DNA from: an uncultured Lachnospiraceae bacterium
Lineage (GTDB): Bacteria; Bacillota; Clostridia; Lachnospirales; Lachnospiraceae
Reading direction: 5' to 3'
DNA: 40,215 nt
NCBI GenBank assembly: GCA_947624815.1
Contig: CANQME010000017.1
Location: 1-40,215, forward strand
The translations under genes were made by a program, and so were the position numbers. The notes under the pieces are model-generated. The model had not been told where the DNA came from and did no database searches. It saw nothing but the letters and a program-made list of their open reading frames with translations. Positions 1-8,749 of the stretch are shown here, in pieces; within the stretch, counting starts at the first letter, position 1; the number at the start of each line of letters is the position of its first letter.

Positions 1-49
1 TTATTTTACACTGAGGTATTTTTTTCTCAACCTTCTTTCTTGGAATTCC

Positions 50-1036
50 CTATACTTGAATTATACAGGAAGCTCCTCTGAGCGTCAAATCCATCCAATG
101 CTCTCCCTCTCTGTAGATATGCCTGCATTTTTCCACGAGCATCCAGTTGTTTATTTTAATGTCGCCGAGCCTGAGACTGACTACTACCATGGAGCCCGCT
201 CTGACCCGGTTATCTCCGATGGCATCCGTGATCCTCAAACTGCGGGTTTTTTTATTGTATAGTTTCAAAAGCGCGTCTGCTTTGGCTGGCCCATTTTCCC
301 CCTTCTGCAGCGTATCAAAATATTGCAGGATCCCCCACTTGTTGATATTGGCGGAATCCTGTGCAATATATACTTCCCTCTGCCCGGTGTCGTCGTTGTC
401 ATAGATCAGTTTTACCTTGTTGTATGTGTTATCATCGATAGATGACGTATAGTCAAAGTTTGCGCCCGTCTCCTCATCGATCATCAGATAGGCCCCGGGC
501 GCACCTACATACATGGACGACAGACTTTTCAAGGTCAGCTTCCCGAAATCGTCGTATAAGACAAACATTTCCCCCGTGTTAGTCAGAGTCAGGTCAAGGG
601 CATTTGCTACCATTTCAAAAAGGGATACATTTTCTTCGACCCTTGACACAATGATATATCCAGTATCCTCCAAAGTTCCCGCATTTAGAGAATAGTCCTC
701 TGCAAGCATCCGGATAAACTGTGATGCAGTTTGTCCCTCATAAACCTTGGTATCTTTATTTTTCAGGTAACGCAGCTGATCGTAGGCAGTGACCGTGACA
801 ATCTGATCTTTTGCCCTCTGCTGCTTGAACACAAAACCAAAAAATATCTTGTCTCCGTCTACCGTCATCCTGACAGGGCTCCCTTCGGAGATGTCCAGGA
901 TATCATCCTGCAAGACTTTAAAGACCAGCTTACCAGGCACACCCTTGCGCTCTGTCGTCCATTCGATGCCTTCCTCGACAGCCGGTTGATACGCTTTTGC
1001 GCCGCCTTCCGCTCCAATCAACAGTTCGACATACAA
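50..1036 (-). CDS. Phage tail hub/baseplate protein, XkdQ/YqbQ-like
   Basis: About 328 residues, the usual size for XkdQ/YqbQ tail proteins, which have the gpD-like hub fold at the base of the contractile tail around the tube tip. Sequence supporting this includes an N-terminal beta-rich segment, then a YDQLRYL-type stretch typical of the family, and a C-terminal region resembling the family end. The open frame can start at a GTG at 1045, but GGAGG then touches the start codon. A TTG at 1036 has 8-nt spacing and is preferred. It directly follows the LysM tail protein in the late operon. The next expected genes (XkdR/S/T-like) would lie left of the window. Confidence 0.85.
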   Translation of the reverse strand: MYVELLIGAEGGAKAYQPAVEEGIEWTTERKGVPGKLVFKVLQDDILDISEGSPVRMTVDGDKIFFGFVFKQQRAKDQIVTVTAYDQLRYLKNKDTKVYEGQTASQFIRMLAEDYSLNAGTLEDTGYIIVSRVEENVSLFEMVANALDLTLTNTGEMFVLYDDFGKLTLKSLSSMYVGAPGAYLMIDEETGANFDYTSSIDDNTYNKVKLIYDNDDTGQREVYIAQDSANINKWGILQYFDTLQKGENGPAKADALLKLYNKKTRSLRITDAIGDNRVRAGSMVVVSLRLGDIKINNWMLVEKCRHIYREGEHWMDLTLRGASCIIQV

Positions 1037-1048
1037 TGCAGGCACCTC

Positions 1049-1741
1049 CTACGCTGCGGGGATGGTCAAGACCTGTCCCGGATAGATCATGTTAGGGTTT
1101 CCTCCGATGGTCTCCCTGTTTAGATCATAGATGACCGTATATTTTGCCCCGTTGCCATAAAATCTTTTTGCAATGCCCCACAAGGAATCTCCCTTCATGA
1201 CTGTATAAGGCTGGGATACTGCCGGCGCAGGGGAATTATCGGTCTCCCGGGATGGCGACACGCTCGCCTTCGGCTTAGACGCACCCATCTGGATATTCAC
1301 TGTTTTTGTCCCGTAGTCCCGCCACTGTTTCAGGCGGAACTTTACCATAAAATCAAACCCGTTTCCTGCATCCTCTGTGATCTGATATTCCTCCAGCGTC
1401 ACCTTGATATCTGTACTCAGCAACTGCTTTCCCGTTGGCAGCTTCCGGCACACGATGAATTGAAAAGGTTTTCTTTTTGCCTTTAACTCTTCAAAAACAG
1501 CCAGAAAATACCCCGCATTCTGAAAGCCTGATTTATAGACCGCATAGGGATGCGGAACTTGCGGGATCTCTGCTTCAAATTCAATGTCCGTCAGCCCTGC
1601 CCTTTTTAAGATGTTGATCTCCCCCTCATTGATCAGGCTGACCGTTTTGTTCTGGCTGTTGATACTGATCTGTATCTTTTCCGGGGTAACGGGGAGCAGG
1701 CAGTCTTTCAGGTATAAGTCATATGCGCTTCTATGTGCCAT
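1049..1741 (-). CDS. Phage tail protein with C-terminal LysM, XkdP-like
   Basis: 230 residues. The first ~150 form the conserved XkdP-type domain. A low-complexity Pro/Ser linker follows, and residues ~178-228 are a LysM repeat ([18 protein letters not shown], then [14 protein letters not shown]). LysM binds peptidoglycan N-acetylglucosamine chains. In PBSX-type phages this protein links the tail end or tape measure to the hub. The ATG follows the tape-measure stop TAA with no gap, so translation is likely coupled. Position between tape measure and XkdQ is the same as in PBSX. Confidence 0.9.
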   Translation of the reverse strand: MAHRSAYDLYLKDCLLPVTPEKIQISINSQNKTVSLINEGEINILKRAGLTDIEFEAEIPQVPHPYAVYKSGFQNAGYFLAVFEELKAKRKPFQFIVCRKLPTGKQLLSTDIKVTLEEYQITEDAGNGFDFMVKFRLKQWRDYGTKTVNIQMGASKPKASVSPSRETDNSPAPAVSQPYTVMKGDSLWGIAKRFYGNGAKYTVIYDLNRETIGGNPNMIYPGQVLTIPAA

Positions 1742-4345
1742 TTACTCATGCACCCCTTCCGTCATGTTGTCCACAGCTTCGTTCACCGAATCCGTCAGCT
1801 TGGCCATAAACCCGTCGATGTCGTCACCGCTGTTCACGGTGTTGCGCATACCTGACATATCAATGCTGATCTCTGCCGTGGTAAACCTGTTTACTGTTTC
1901 CTGTTCTGCGATATCCCGCAGATACTTCAGGTCTTCTTCCGTGACGTCCAGGCTGTCCTTGATTGTGTCCGTATTTCCGGCAATGTCCCCAAGTCTGTCA
2001 CCTATCCCGGCGCTTTCTATCACACCTCCAAAACCTGATGTATAATCCTGCGGGTCTGGGATGTCCGTACTTCCAAAAATATCTAAAAGACTGAAGTTGT
2101 CAATGGTTTCCGCTATTCCGTCGCCAACGGCAACCCCCGCATCCCATGCTTCCCCATATTCAAAACGGTCAAAGTGCCAGTCTTCACTGCGGACCGTTGC
2201 CATAATTTCTTTACCCTGGCCGAAGGTTTCATCAACCCAACCGCCAAGGTCATCACGCCACCCCTGGACTGCACCCGAAAGGTTTGAGCCGAAAATTGCA
2301 TCAATCGCTCCCGCCAGAGTTTGCAGCAGCGAAAGGATCGTGTCCGCCAGATCAAAGAACAGGCGGGCAATAGCGCCGACCGGGTCAGTGAACACATTTC
2401 CAAAAAAGTTCACAAAGGCAGCTATGAGGTTCCATAGTGCCACAAATAGGTCTATCACCATGTTGATCAGGGCAACGAACAAGTTCCCGATAAAGGCCAG
2501 CGCCACCGATAACGCCCCCACGATGATACCAATTCCTGAATTGGCTGCACCAGTCGCCTGTGCGATCCAGTTACAGAGCGCGACCAAGGCCGCGATCAAG
2601 GCAATCACAAGCACCACGATCCACACAATAGGGCAGGCATATAAAGCGCCATTGTATCCCATCTGCGCAGCCGTTGCCGCCATCGTGGAACCTGTAAGCG
2701 CTGCTGTAATTCCAATTTTTGCCGACATGGCCGCCGCATAAATTGCACTTGCAGCTGCATGGGAAAGTTCCAGGCCTTTCACAATGCCCAGATATGCAGC
2801 ATACACTGCCAAGGCAGCGATAACGCCATAGATGACAGGACTGGTCACTGACCAGTTGTCTGCGATAAACCCGCCGACCATCGCAACCAGATCAAAGATG
2901 TCCAGGATCACGTTGGCAAGGGTTGCCATCGCTTCCATAGCGCCATTTACAAAAGCCTGCAAATCATCACTATTTGCTATCTGGTTTAACCGCTGCAAAA
3001 CAGGCAGAAAAGCAATCAGTGCGGTGTTCTGCATGGACTGCCACACTTGCCCCCATGTCATGGGCATCTGTTCAAATTTCGCATTGATTTCATCCGCACT
3101 TGCAAATATCGCTGCTTTTACAATGTCCGCTGAAAGTTCACCTTCCGATGCCATCTCACGAATCTTCCCAATAGGAACATCCAGATAGTCAGCTATGGAC
3201 TGGATCAGGTTTGGTGCTTGTTCAAAGATACTGTTCAGTTCATCGCCACGCAAGACACCTGAACCCAACGCCTGTGACAACTGCAGCATGGCATTGGCTG
3301 CTTCCTGCGTCCCGGCTCCGGCAATGGTCATCTGCTTCTGCACCAGATCGGCGAAGGCCACAACTTCCTCTGAACTGCTGAACGCATCACCCGCATTATT
3401 TCCGAACCTGGCGACCACCCCTGCCATATCAGAAAAAGAACCACGTGCGTCTTGTGCCGCTGCATATACCATATTGAGCAACTCGCTGGTACTCTGAACG
3501 CCGTCATTCATCAGATCCAATCTGGATGTGGTCAATGTCAGTCCATCGGAAAGCCCAAATGCCTTTCCAACACTCTGAATACTTACATAGGCGGCAACGG
3601 CCCCCTTGATCGCACCCATCATGGCATCCGCCTGCTGCGTCCCCGCCCGGATTTCCTGATTAAACCGTCCCTGTCCATCCACATTGTCCCGGATATACCG
3701 TTCTGTGTTTCCTATCGTCTGCGATAACCGCAAATATGCGTCGTTAGCGGCAGAGACATCCATTTCCTGCATGGCCTGGTTCAACGCATCCTGTTCCTGA
3801 ACGGCCTGGCCAAGCTGCGCCCGCAGCTGCTCCAGTTCGGCATTTGCCGTATCTGTCCCGATGTTCACCTGGTTGTTTTCGATCTGCCGGATACGGTCCC
3901 TGACCAGATCGATTCTGGTTGCAAGTCTGTTTAAGTCCTGAAACGCTTCCGGGGGAAACAAGTTGGTATTGAAAGCCTGTCTTGCAATCGCATCCTGCGT
4001 ACTGCTCAACTGTTCCAACATTCCGTTTGCGCTCTGAATCTCCTGCTGAAAGCGTTCAACTCCTGTGCTTGTGAAAACATCCAATCCGCCTGTTTCCCAC
4101 TGGACAGGCGGCACAACATCGGGTGATACCCGACGGGCCAATGCTTCATTCATTGCATTGATTGCAGCGGTTGCCTGATCGATCTCATTCTTTGCCCCTT
4201 CGATACTGCGTGTGTCAATATCAGCGTTCATGCTCTGCTGCATATCGTACATGGAGCTCACTGCAAGATTTACTGAGTTGATGATGCTGTAGAGTACCCC
4301 GCTGAACTGATCGTTCAACGCAATCCCTGTCTGAATGGAGGACAC
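1742..4345 (-). CDS. Phage tail tape measure protein
   Basis: 867 residues with a GTG start. Residues ~1-260 are helical and Gln/Asn/Glu-rich, a likely coiled-coil rod. Residues ~260-480 match the conserved tape-measure domain (LTLTTSRLDLMNDG, LRGDELNSIFEQAPN, and SADIVKAAIF followed by a W-rich turn). Residues ~500-690 contain several long hydrophobic segments, as in other tape measures. The protein fixes tail length and sits inside the tube before DNA ejection. 867 residues at ~1.5 A per residue predicts a tail near 130 nm (inference). It begins 18 nt after the frameshifted chaperone stop. Confidence 0.95.
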   Translation of the reverse strand: MSSIQTGIALNDQFSGVLYSIINSVNLAVSSMYDMQQSMNADIDTRSIEGAKNEIDQATAAINAMNEALARRVSPDVVPPVQWETGGLDVFTSTGVERFQQEIQSANGMLEQLSSTQDAIARQAFNTNLFPPEAFQDLNRLATRIDLVRDRIRQIENNQVNIGTDTANAELEQLRAQLGQAVQEQDALNQAMQEMDVSAANDAYLRLSQTIGNTERYIRDNVDGQGRFNQEIRAGTQQADAMMGAIKGAVAAYVSIQSVGKAFGLSDGLTLTTSRLDLMNDGVQSTSELLNMVYAAAQDARGSFSDMAGVVARFGNNAGDAFSSSEEVVAFADLVQKQMTIAGAGTQEAANAMLQLSQALGSGVLRGDELNSIFEQAPNLIQSIADYLDVPIGKIREMASEGELSADIVKAAIFASADEINAKFEQMPMTWGQVWQSMQNTALIAFLPVLQRLNQIANSDDLQAFVNGAMEAMATLANVILDIFDLVAMVGGFIADNWSVTSPVIYGVIAALAVYAAYLGIVKGLELSHAAASAIYAAAMSAKIGITAALTGSTMAATAAQMGYNGALYACPIVWIVVLVIALIAALVALCNWIAQATGAANSGIGIIVGALSVALAFIGNLFVALINMVIDLFVALWNLIAAFVNFFGNVFTDPVGAIARLFFDLADTILSLLQTLAGAIDAIFGSNLSGAVQGWRDDLGGWVDETFGQGKEIMATVRSEDWHFDRFEYGEAWDAGVAVGDGIAETIDNFSLLDIFGSTDIPDPQDYTSGFGGVIESAGIGDRLGDIAGNTDTIKDSLDVTEEDLKYLRDIAEQETVNRFTTAEISIDMSGMRNTVNSGDDIDGFMAKLTDSVNEAVDNMTEGVHE

Positions 4346-4363
4346 CGCTTCTCACCCGCCTTT

Positions 4364-4552
4364 CTATTTCCCTTTTGCTTTGCTTTCCGCTTTCGCCTTT
4401 GCCTTTTTGTCGCTGTCAATCTTGAGATCAATGGCAGCGATCACAAAGGCTTTTTCTTCCTCTTCCAGTGCAAGGAACTGTGAAGGCAAGATATGGAATT
4501 TATGAAGGGCATAGTAAGCATAATTCGCTTCCCAATCCCCTTCATTGATCAG
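4364..4552 (-). CDS. Frameshift extension of the tail assembly chaperone
   Basis: An open -1 frame of 62 codons begins exactly at the slippery site near the end of the XkdN-like gene and runs to TAG at 4364-4366. It has no ATG start or ribosome binding site of its own. The predicted peptide starts LINEGDWEANYAYYALHKFH, continues with acidic residues and ends in a Lys/Ala-rich tail. This composition is coding-like, and the extension has the size expected for a gpT-like extension. The fused product would be 205 residues. By analogy with lambda gpG/gpGT, the short form coats the tape measure and the long form recruits tube subunits. The role is inferred. Confidence 0.8.
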   Translation of the reverse strand: MINEGDWEANYAYYALHKFHILPSQFLALEEEEKAFVIAAIDLKIDSDKKAKAKAESKAKGK

Positions 4553-4980
4553 TTTTTTGCTTCTTCAACCTTTTCTTCCAGTCCCTTGCTGAATCCCTGG
4601 AACTTCTGCATCCAGACGGTGAAGTCCTGATATTCCCCGGCATTGTCCACCATAGCATACAGCAATTCTTCCGGGGTCATTACTCCATAGCTGTCCTGTA
4701 ATTCCTTGTCATACAGATCGGGACATACCGTGGAGGCCACGATCATCCTTGCAAGATACTCAGCGGTTTTCACCTTGGGCCTGTAAAGGTTCGGTTTGCC
4801 TGCCACCTGGACTTCAATGGTGCAGGCATCCCGCAGGACTTCATTCTCCTTGGATGTGATGTGCCTGAACTCCCATTCAAGCGGTCTGCCGTTTTCGTCC
4901 TGCAGGCTGCTTGTGGGGGCATACTTTTCATTGGGGGCTGCGGTCTTATTTGCTTTCATGAATCGGCTGAATTTTGACAT
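4549..4980 (-). CDS. Tail assembly chaperone, XkdN-like (short form)
   Basis: 143 residues from the ATG at 4980 (MSKFSRFMKANK), which has AAGGAG about 8 nt upstream. A longer in-frame ATG at 5037 lies in the leader and is less likely. The sequence resembles phage XkdN-like tail assembly chaperones: a charged N-terminus, a central LEWEFRHITSKENEVLRDA segment, and a C-terminal EGLEEKVEEAKN end. It lies between tube and tape measure, the invariant place for this function, and ends in the slippery heptamer that generates the long form. Confidence 0.9.
   Translation of the reverse strand: MSKFSRFMKANKTAAPNEKYAPTSSLQDENGRPLEWEFRHITSKENEVLRDACTIEVQVAGKPNLYRPKVKTAEYLARMIVASTVCPDLYDKELQDSYGVMTPEELLYAMVDNAGEYQDFTVWMQKFQGFSKGLEEKVEEAKN
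4552..4558 (-). promoter_or_regulatory. -1 programmed frameshift slippery heptamer A AAA AAC
   Basis: On the minus strand the zero frame reads GCA AAA AAC TGA, so the heptamer A AAA AAC is in the exact X XXY YYZ register, one codon before the zero-frame stop. This is a canonical high-efficiency -1 slippery sequence. The -1 frame is open for 62 codons beyond it. No obvious downstream pseudoknot was identified by eye. Confidence 0.85.
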
Positions 4981-5057
4981 TGTCTTTTTCTCCTTCCTGT
5001 CTGCCGTGAAAGGCCCCCTGCACAGCCCTTTTATCAAGCCGCACAGGAGGCCGCTGT

Positions 5058-5540
5058 TTAGTTGGTAAGAAACCCGGTAAGCGCTGCAAAGGATTCCGGC
5101 ATAGAGAAGTCTTCAAAGGTGCCCTCGATCTCCTCCTCCAGATATTCGCCGTCTGCGTCGAACTTTGCCAGCACTCCGCCGTCTACGTTGCAGTCGTAAA
5201 AAATGATGGTCTGTCTGCCTGCGGCAGATGTAGGGTCGTCGTTCGTGATCTGCATTTCAAAGTATACGTCTTCCCCGGTGTTCTTGTAGTCAAGCAGCGC
5301 CTGCCTGAGGACAGACTGGTTATAGTGCGCTGTGCCGGAAAACGTCCCCTCCATGCCACAGGATTTGTGCCCGGCCATGACCGCCCCGAGGCGGGGAACC
5401 TTTGCCTTGGTCTTTTCCACCTTGGCTTCCATGTCGATCATCTGCATGAAGTTATACCTTCTCGTGCCGATGGTCACAAAGCACTCCGCCAGTTTCGCAG
5501 AAACAGTGTCCCGCGCCTTCATGACAATATTGTTTTCCAT
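5058..5540 (-). CDS. Phage tail tube protein, XkdM/DUF2001-like
   Basis: 160 residues, close to XkdM length. The sequence has typical family stretches: MKARDTVSAKLAECFVTIGTRR near the start, MQMIDMEAKVEKTKAKVPRLG, then GTAHYNQSVLRQALLDYKNTG and EIEGTFEDFSMPESF near the end. The tube forms the inner channel of the contractile tail. It follows the sheath gene by 16 nt and has a good AGAGGGTGAT ribosome binding site. Confidence 0.93.
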   Translation of the reverse strand: MENNIVMKARDTVSAKLAECFVTIGTRRYNFMQMIDMEAKVEKTKAKVPRLGAVMAGHKSCGMEGTFSGTAHYNQSVLRQALLDYKNTGEDVYFEMQITNDDPTSAAGRQTIIFYDCNVDGGVLAKFDADGEYLEEEIEGTFEDFSMPESFAALTGFLTN

Positions 5541-5556
5541 CTTATCACCCTCTTTC

Positions 5557-6861
5557 TTACGCGACCGTGACGGTCATATAAAGCTGCGACATGGTATTTA
5601 CGACAGTGATCGCAGCATTCACCGTCACCGCCTTTTTGCCCTCTCCCTTTTCGACAGTGATATCTGAGTCGGAAAAGGCCTCAATTGCCCCGATGGCCTG
5701 CAGCTGGCTGCACAACTTCACCAGGTCAGACCACAGGGAGGTCCGTCCAGATGCATTGTTGGGCACAACGCCAAGATACTTGGTGTTGAACAGCACGGCC
5801 ACATCGTTTCCCAGCTGGTCAATGACCCGGACAGTCTGGTTCTCTTTAAAATCATCACCGCAAGCATCCGTTGTGGTGACTAATGTATTGATGTCCTCCA
5901 GGACCCTGACATCCTGGTCTACCTTGTGCAGCACAAAGAAGCCGGCGTTTTTGAGATCCTCCAGCTGGGCCTGGGTATAATCTGCCTCGACGGAAAAAGT
6001 CCCCTCGTACTTTCTATTCTGGCAGGACTTGTTTACCTCACACCCGGCTTCCATTCCAGTGACCCAGTAGACAAGGGAGGCTTCCGGGCAGTCGCTGTCA
6101 GCCACCTTGTTTTTCACGCTGACCACACCCATATAGTCGGCGGCTAGGTCATGGAGCACCAGCTGGAATTTTCTTCCCTGTTTGTCCCGCATACGCTTGT
6201 TGAATGCCACATAGGACTTTTTGGTAGGCCCGTCATCGACCACAATACCCATGACATTGTAAGTATACCCTTCCATCTTGCCCTGGTAGGCCGCATGATC
6301 TTCCCCCGTCACCTGTTTGTTCGTGCCGCCTGTCAAGGAAGTGGCTGCCGTCTCCTCCAGGGAAAACGGCTTCCACGTCACAAAGTCATTCGCCATCAGC
6401 TCTCCCGCCTCGGAGACTGTCTGCTCGTCAACCTTTTCCGTTTCCAGATAGGTCAGAACGTCATATTTTCCCTCATTGTCTACATTTGCCTGGATGGCGA
6501 TTTTCAAATCGTTTCCGCGGACGCCGCCATACCTGGCCTGCGCAAACTGATTGCCCGCCTTTTCACCGCCTCCGTTCAAGCGGTATGCATACAGTTTCCG
6601 GGCCCCGAGAAACAGGTCGCAAAGCCCCTTCATCTTGGGATGGCTGCACGGATATCCGAACAACTTCATGCTATCCTTCTGGAAATCCTCATTGGTCACT
6701 TCAAAGACATCCCCTTCCATGCCCCAGTCCAATTCAAGGGGCATGGCCGCAATCCCCCTGTCGGACAGGGCAGAAGATGCCGCTGCCTTTGATACAAAGT
6801 TTATATATGCGCCAGGCAGACCCTTATTCTGCGTGGTAAAACCACCGCCTCCTAAAGCCAT
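5557..6861 (-). CDS. Phage tail sheath protein, XkdK-like
   Basis: 434 residues. The Gly-rich N-terminus (MALGGGGFTTQNKGLPGAYI) and the C-terminal ITVVNTMSQLYMTVTV strand are characteristic of XkdK-family contractile sheath proteins, whose termini exchange strands between subunits. The central LEDINTLVTTT segment is also family-typical. The sheath contracts around the tube during injection, so its presence shows this is a myovirus-like phage. AAGGTGA precedes the ATG, and the gene starts just after the upstream small gene stops. Confidence 0.96.
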   Translation of the reverse strand: MALGGGGFTTQNKGLPGAYINFVSKAAASSALSDRGIAAMPLELDWGMEGDVFEVTNEDFQKDSMKLFGYPCSHPKMKGLCDLFLGARKLYAYRLNGGGEKAGNQFAQARYGGVRGNDLKIAIQANVDNEGKYDVLTYLETEKVDEQTVSEAGELMANDFVTWKPFSLEETAATSLTGGTNKQVTGEDHAAYQGKMEGYTYNVMGIVVDDGPTKKSYVAFNKRMRDKQGRKFQLVLHDLAADYMGVVSVKNKVADSDCPEASLVYWVTGMEAGCEVNKSCQNRKYEGTFSVEADYTQAQLEDLKNAGFFVLHKVDQDVRVLEDINTLVTTTDACGDDFKENQTVRVIDQLGNDVAVLFNTKYLGVVPNNASGRTSLWSDLVKLCSQLQAIGAIEAFSDSDITVEKGEGKKAVTVNAAITVVNTMSQLYMTVTVA

Positions 6862-6862
6862 G

Positions 6863-7066
6863 CTATTTCACCTTACCTTTCATATAGTTTTCGATCATTT
6901 TGTCGACTGCTGCCGTGGTGTATTTTTTCTCTCTTTCAAGAAGGGCCTCCACCAAATCCCTGTGATGCCTGTACTTTGCCGATGCGGCGAGCTGTTCCTT
7001 GCTATACTTCTGCAAAGGTTTCTGGACTCCGACCGCATCCGCACTGTTTTTCCTTCCGCCTGCCAA
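6863..7066 (-). CDS. Small phage protein upstream of sheath
   Basis: 67 residues if started at the TTG at 7066, which has AAAGAAGG at 8 nt. A GTG at 7075 is also in frame but has no spaced ribosome binding site. The protein is basic and helical (KYSKEQLAASAKYRHHRDLVEALL). Short basic proteins of this type are often found just before sheath genes in Clostridia phages. I cannot assign a function. It overlaps or abuts both neighbours, which suggests translational coupling in the late operon. Confidence 0.75.
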   Translation of the reverse strand: MAGGRKNSADAVGVQKPLQKYSKEQLAASAKYRHHRDLVEALLEREKKYTTAAVDKMIENYMKGKVK

Positions 7067-7067
7067 T

Positions 7068-7502
7068 TTAACCACCTTCTTTCAGGGTTGCGCTTTCTTC
7101 CAGAGTTTCCAGGGGCGTCTCCTGTTCCTGTCTGATGACAAAAAGGTCATAGCTTACAAAGAAATTCAGCACGCCTTCCTCCAGTTCATGGTGCATCTTT
7201 GCTCCCCGGATCGGCTTTTCTTCCCCATAGATCGTGACGTACTCCAGACAGCGGTATAACCTTTCCGCCACATCGCTGCATTCGGTCTGCTCCTCATCGG
7301 ATCCCGGAAAATACTGGATACAGATGGGTAACGTCACCAGATACCTTTTCCCAAGGAACTGTTCGGTTTTGCCGCCCAGGCAGAAAACAAAAAAGCAGGG
7401 CGCTTCCAAGTCCTGCTCCAGCCTTTCCTTGTAAATTTCATAGCCATCCCCAAATTCTTCATCCAGGGCAATGCTGACCGCCTCAATGATGGAACCAATC
7501 AT
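7068..7502 (-). CDS. Tail terminator/completion protein, XkdJ/DUF6838-like
   Basis: 144 residues. The N-terminal IGSIIEAVSIALDEEFGDGYEIY, the CFFVFCLGG strand and the VTLPICIQYFP strand match phage tail-terminator proteins that cap the tube and join head to tail. The start at 7502 is chosen because it forms an ATGA overlap with the gp10-like gene and has GGGAGG at 10 nt. An earlier in-frame ATG lies too close to that site. Gene order corresponds to xkdJ. Confidence 0.8.
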   Translation of the reverse strand: MIGSIIEAVSIALDEEFGDGYEIYKERLEQDLEAPCFFVFCLGGKTEQFLGKRYLVTLPICIQYFPGSDEEQTECSDVAERLYRCLEYVTIYGEEKPIRGAKMHHELEEGVLNFFVSYDLFVIRQEQETPLETLEESATLKEGG

Positions 7503-7963
7503 TTGACGCATTCCTCCCAATATTTCATGATCCTGTTTTCAAGCACTCTCGGGGCAATCCTTTCAAGCTCCTGTTCCGATATGGTCATCATGAACTTTCC
7601 CTTTACCCAGTCCTTGTGATTCACCGTCCTGTGCCCATGCTCCACATAGGATGCATATTCGACAGGGTTGACAATTTCAATGATGTAGGCGCCGCCGGAT
7701 TTTCGGACTTCTAAAGCGTTTGCATATTTCTTCGCAGATACCTTTTTCCCGCCGGTCCATCCCCTTCTGAGGGTTCCTCCCTTTTTCCCGGAGCCTTCCG
7801 GATAATCTCCCGCCTGCGTCCTTTCCTTCACCAGCCTCAGAAGCCTTCCGGCAAGTTCTTTGGCACACGATTCCACAAAGGCCTCCGGGGGCTGCAGCCG
7901 GTTCAGCTGTTCGCGGAACCGCTCCAGCCCATCCATATGAAAACTTCCCATCCTTCCCATCAT
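7499..7963 (-). CDS. HK97 gp10-like head-tail protein (XkdI-like)
   Basis: 154 residues. Typical features of the gp10 family: an N-terminal amphipathic helix with FREQLNRL, LAGRLLRLVKERT, a GTLRRGW segment, then NPVEYASYVEHGHRT, which is the family signature. The family takes part in head completion or tail joining. The start ATGATG overlaps the upstream stop (GCATGATG), indicating coupled translation. Confidence 0.92.
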   Translation of the reverse strand: MMGRMGSFHMDGLERFREQLNRLQPPEAFVESCAKELAGRLLRLVKERTQAGDYPEGSGKKGGTLRRGWTGGKKVSAKKYANALEVRKSGGAYIIEIVNPVEYASYVEHGHRTVNHKDWVKGKFMMTISEQELERIAPRVLENRIMKYWEECVK

Positions 7964-8343
7964 GCGTACCTCTCAAACAATTCCAGAATAATCTCCTGGT
8001 GTGTCGGATAGACTGCCGGGACGCCGCTGAAAGTATAGTCCACGGTCACTTCGTCCTGTGTAACCGTAATCTTTGACCCGGCTCTGATCTTGATATCCGG
8101 GGCCACAAAGAGCTTTGTTATCTGCGTGATCTTCGCCGCTGAATCTGTCGGCGCCGCTGCCTTCAGTGTTTCATAAGACAGTCGGCAAGGCTGATCCTGC
8201 AGCACGATTTTTTCTTCCCTGGTTGTCAGTTTCGACTTTTCATCTTTTACCTTCCCATATTCTGTCACTGTCAAAGTCCCAAAATAGGTTGCTTCAATGG
8301 CTTTCCTGGCCGCCTGCTGTGCTGCTCTCATCTCTTTTACCAT
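7960..8343 (-). CDS. Head closure protein, YqbH/XkdH-like
   Basis: 127 residues. The helical N-terminus (MRAAQQAARKAIEATYFGTLTV) followed by a beta-rich body with IRAGSKITVTQDEVTVDYTF fits YqbH/XkdH-type stopper proteins of the connector. It overlaps both neighbours by a few bases. An alternative start at the fifth codon (ATG) has a comparable ribosome binding site. The assignment rests on gene order plus overall pattern rather than on a strong motif. Confidence 0.75.
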   Translation of the reverse strand: MVKEMRAAQQAARKAIEATYFGTLTVTEYGKVKDEKSKLTTREEKIVLQDQPCRLSYETLKAAAPTDSAAKITQITKLFVAPDIKIRAGSKITVTQDEVTVDYTFSGVPAVYPTHQEIILELFERYA

Positions 8344-8729
8344 CGCAAACGCCGGAATGCATGAAATCCGTCCTTTCCATAGGATAAAAGGTAATTGATG
8401 AAGTTATCCAGCCTTTGCTCATGGGTCATGCTTCCTGCACCAGTGGCAAACACTGTGTTGGTATCGCCTGTCTGTATCTGCTTTACCGCATAACCCAGAT
8501 CCAGGTGATCGAGATCCTCCGGGGAAAAGGTCTTCTTGGTAAGCAGGAATTCCCCTGCTGCCATATCGACCGCGATATGCTCCAGCCCTTCCGGCACATC
8601 CGGCCAATTGATATCATTTTTGATCGCACTGCGGACTTTCTCAACACAAAAGGCCAGGACAGTTCCATCCTCTGCCCTGGCCTCATAGCCGAATGCTTTC
8701 AGCCGCTGTGCCACTGTTTCTACATCCAA
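8337..8729 (-). CDS. Head-tail connector (adaptor) protein, YqbG/DUF3199-like
   Basis: 130 residues starting at a TTG with AAAGGGTGG about 9 nt upstream. It is mostly helical, with SAIKNDINWPDVPEGLEHIAVDM resembling gp6-type adaptor proteins (head-tail connector, DUF3199/YqbG), and ends in LLSYGKDGFHAFRRLRW. The adaptor attaches under the portal ring. It directly follows the major capsid gene, as in skin and PBSX relatives. Confidence 0.78.
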   Translation of the reverse strand: MDVETVAQRLKAFGYEARAEDGTVLAFCVEKVRSAIKNDINWPDVPEGLEHIAVDMAAGEFLLTKKTFSPEDLDHLDLGYAVKQIQTGDTNTVFATGAGSMTHEQRLDNFINYLLSYGKDGFHAFRRLRW

Positions 8730-8749
8730 TATCCAACCACCCTTTCTCG

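Noticed and set aside
1-30. TTG-started 9-codon frame on the minus strand ending at base 1-3
   Set aside because: Too short to support. It may only be the leader of a gene whose start lies outside the window.
2061-2741. 226-aa plus-strand frame opposite the tape measure
   Set aside because: Antisense shadow of a long well-supported phage gene.
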